This document shows, in pieces, positions 62,548 through 64,000 of a stretch of 64,000 bases of DNA (position 1 is its first letter; the number at the start of each line of letters is the position of its first letter). The translations under genes were made by a program, and so were the position numbers. This DNA comes from Rhodospirillales bacterium (GTDB lineage Bacteria > Pseudomonadota > Alphaproteobacteria > ATCC43930 > CGMCC-115725). The stretch is taken from contig DAHUYF010000041.1 of NCBI GenBank assembly GCA_027315365.1, positions 1 to 64,000 of the forward strand, read 5' to 3'. The notes below the pieces were generated by a model. It was not told the DNA's origin, searched no databases, and saw nothing but the letters and a program-made list of their open reading frames with translations.

Positions 62548-63352
62548 GGATGTCTCGGCCGCGATGTCGCCAGCGCGCGGCGTGGCGTTTCGCGGCGGCG
62601 GCTTCCTGCCGGCGCCGCGGCCGCTCTACTCCTGGCTCGCCTTTCCCGTGCTGCTGACGCTGTGGCAGGCGGCGCTTTCGTTCGGCTGGGTCTCGCCGGT
62701 GTTCCTGCCAGCGCCGACCGACATCGCGGTCGCGCTGTGGCGCCTCACGGTTTCGGGCGCGCTGTGGCAGAACCTGTCGGTCTCGCTGCTGCGCATCGGG
62801 TTCGGCTGGATCATCGGCAGCGCGCTGGGATTCGTCGCCGGTCTCGCCATGGGATTGTCGTCGCGGGGGCGCGCCGTCGGCATGCCGCTGGTCTCGGCGC
62901 TCTATCCGATCCCCAAGATCGCGCTGCTGCCGCTGCTCATCCTGTGGCTCGGCATCGGCGAGGCGCCCAAGATCGCCACCATCGCCGCCGGCGTGTTCTT
63001 TCCGACGGCGATCGCCGCCTTCAGCGGCGTCGACGCCGTGCCGCGCTCGCTCATCCGCATGGCGCAGAGCTTCGACCTGCCGATGGCCGCGATCCTGCGC
63101 AAGGTGGTGCTGCCGGCGGCGCTGCCCTCGATCCTCGCTGGCTGCCGCATCTCGGTGTCGACGGCGCTGCTGCTGGTGGTCTCGGCCGAGATGATCGGCG
63201 CCGAATTCGGCCTCGGCGCCTTCCTGCTGGCCGAGGGCAATCTCAGCCGCCCCGACGAACTGATGGCGGGCGTGGTCGTCGTCTCGCTGCTGGGATTGGG
63301 ATTCGGCGCCCTCATCGGCCTCGCCGAGAAGGCCTTGCTTACCTGGCGCTGA
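62540..63352 (+). CDS. ABC transporter permease (SsuC/TauC-like)
   Basis: 270 residues, six predicted helices. The core includes ALYPIPKIALLPLLILWLGI followed by GEAPKIATIAAGVFFPTAIA and the EAA-type loop around LPMAAILRKVVLPAALPSIL. The family imports taurine, alkanesulfonates, nitrate or pyrimidine precursors. It overlaps the ATPase by 8 bases. The next gene is convergent, so the periplasmic binding protein must lie elsewhere, unlike the first ABC system in this window. Confidence 0.95.
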   Translation: MSEDVSAAMSPARGVAFRGGGFLPAPRPLYSWLAFPVLLTLWQAALSFGWVSPVFLPAPTDIAVALWRLTVSGALWQNLSVSLLRIGFGWIIGSALGFVAGLAMGLSSRGRAVGMPLVSALYPIPKIALLPLLILWLGIGEAPKIATIAAGVFFPTAIAAFSGVDAVPRSLIRMAQSFDLPMAAILRKVVLPAALPSILAGCRISVSTALLLVVSAEMIGAEFGLGAFLLAEGNLSRPDELMAGVVVVSLLGLGFGALIGLAEKALLTWR

Positions 63353-63391
63353 GGCGAGCGACCGGCGCTGCCGCCGGCCGCCCGCGCGCGC

Positions 63392-64000
63392 TCAGGACTT
63401 CGGCTGCGGCACGATGCGCAGATAGGGGCGCGGCGCCTTCCAGCCTTGCGGATAGATCTTCTTGGCCTCCTCGTCGGAGACCGAGCCGGCGATGATCACG
63501 TCCTCACCGGGCCGCCAGTTGGCCGGCGTCGCCACCCGATGCTTGGCGGTGAGCTGGAGCGAGTCGATGACGCGCAGCACTTCGTCGAAATTCCGCCCGG
63601 TGGTCATGGGATAGACGAGGATCAGCTTGATCTTCTTGTCGGGACCGACGACGAACACGTTGCGCACGGTCTGGTTGTCGGCGGCGGTGCGCTTGGACGC
63701 GTCGCCGGACGATGCGGCCGCCAGCATGTGGTAGAGCTTGGCGACCTTGAGGTCGGGATCGCCGATGATGGGATAGTTCGGCGCCGTACCCTGCGTCTCC
63801 TTGATGTCGTTGGCCCAGCGGCCGTGGTCCTGCACGGCATCGATGCTGAGGCCGATGATCTTGGTGTGGCGCTTGTCGAACTCCGGCTTCATCCGCGCCA
63901 TGTAGCCGAGCTCGGTGGTGCAGACCGGCGTGAAGTCCTTGGGATGCGAGAACAGCACCGCCCAGCTGTCGCCGATCCAGTCATGGAAGCGGATGCGGCC
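63392..64000 (-). CDS. 1-Cys peroxiredoxin (Prx6 type), 5' end beyond the window
   Basis: Over 200 residues visible; the frame is open at the right edge and continues through RIRFHDWIGDSWAVLFSHPK. The peroxidatic Cys is in DFTPVCTTELG, followed by KRHTKIIGLSIDAVQDHGRW, DNQTVRNVFVVGPDKKIKL and the long C-terminal region PANWRPGEDVIIAGSVSDEE, which marks the Prx6/1-Cys class. No resolving Cys is seen. It reduces peroxides with low-molecular thiols. It is convergent with the ABC permease. Confidence 0.95.
   Translation of the reverse strand, partial: GRIRFHDWIGDSWAVLFSHPKDFTPVCTTELGYMARMKPEFDKRHTKIIGLSIDAVQDHGRWANDIKETQGTAPNYPIIGDPDLKVAKLYHMLAAASSGDASKRTAADNQTVRNVFVVGPDKKIKLILVYPMTTGRNFDEVLRVIDSLQLTAKHRVATPANWRPGEDVIIAGSVSDEEAKKIYPQGWKAPRPYLRIVPQPKS

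Overview
This is 64 kb of a G+C-rich chromosome (well above 60% by eye, not counted) from an alphaproteobacterium, most likely of a Rhodospirillales or Hyphomicrobiales type. The evidence is the mix of families: a 180-kDa-class NAD-glutamate dehydrogenase, a SigF/NrsF sigma/anti-sigma pair, a DUF1674 gene divergent from htpX-rsmB, the block htpX-rsmB-rpe-heparinase-purH, and a cyanide-insensitive-type bd oxidase. No rRNA, tRNA, CRISPR, insertion sequence, phage or plasmid gene was seen. Genes are packed tightly, and many pairs share ATGA, GTGA or TGATG stop/start overlaps.

Region 1 (1-5.8 kb): a TPR protein fused to a 2OG-Fe(II) oxygenase domain, an OmpR-type two-component pair, a Crp/Fnr regulator and two small conserved proteins. 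Region 2 (5.8-13.2 kb, all minus): an apparent catabolic operon coding for a three-subunit molybdenum hydroxylase, an NMT1-type ABC importer and an amidohydrolase. Region 3 (13.4-17.2 kb): a bufferin locus, with divergent sigF-nrsF and an operon for a DUF2282 prepeptide, a DUF692 MNIO enzyme, a DUF2063 partner and a DoxX protein. A GTAACC-N15-CGAA sequence sits exactly where the operon promoter should be. Region 4 (17.2-27.7 kb): an MFS transporter, a hybrid PAS histidine kinase, a triple Fe-S CDGSH protein, a lipoprotein with SHOCT tail and several uncharacterised genes.

Region 5 (27.8-29.1 kb): three genes for a cobalt-type nitrile hydratase/thiocyanate hydrolase with a split beta subunit, the layout of scnB-scnA-scnC. 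Region 6 (29.1-46.8 kb): a lysozyme-fold protein, a CGNR regulator divergent from a VOC gene with two matching candidate operators, NAD-glutamate dehydrogenase, cydAB, a TauD-family dioxygenase, acetyl-CoA synthetase and a LuxR-type regulator with a degenerate receiver.

Region 7 (46.9-55.5 kb) is mainly housekeeping: purH, heparinase-like, rpe, rsmB, htpX, a DUF1674 gene and a Bax-inhibitor-type membrane protein. Region 8 (55.5-64 kb): a YbbAP-type ABC exporter divergent from tesA, a FIST protein, thpR, an unannotated 48-residue membrane protein with its own terminator, an ABC importer lacking a binding protein, and a 1-Cys peroxiredoxin cut by the window end.

The two most interesting systems are the SigF-controlled bufferin cluster (probable copper-binding modified peptide) and the split-beta thiocyanate hydrolase-like enzyme.
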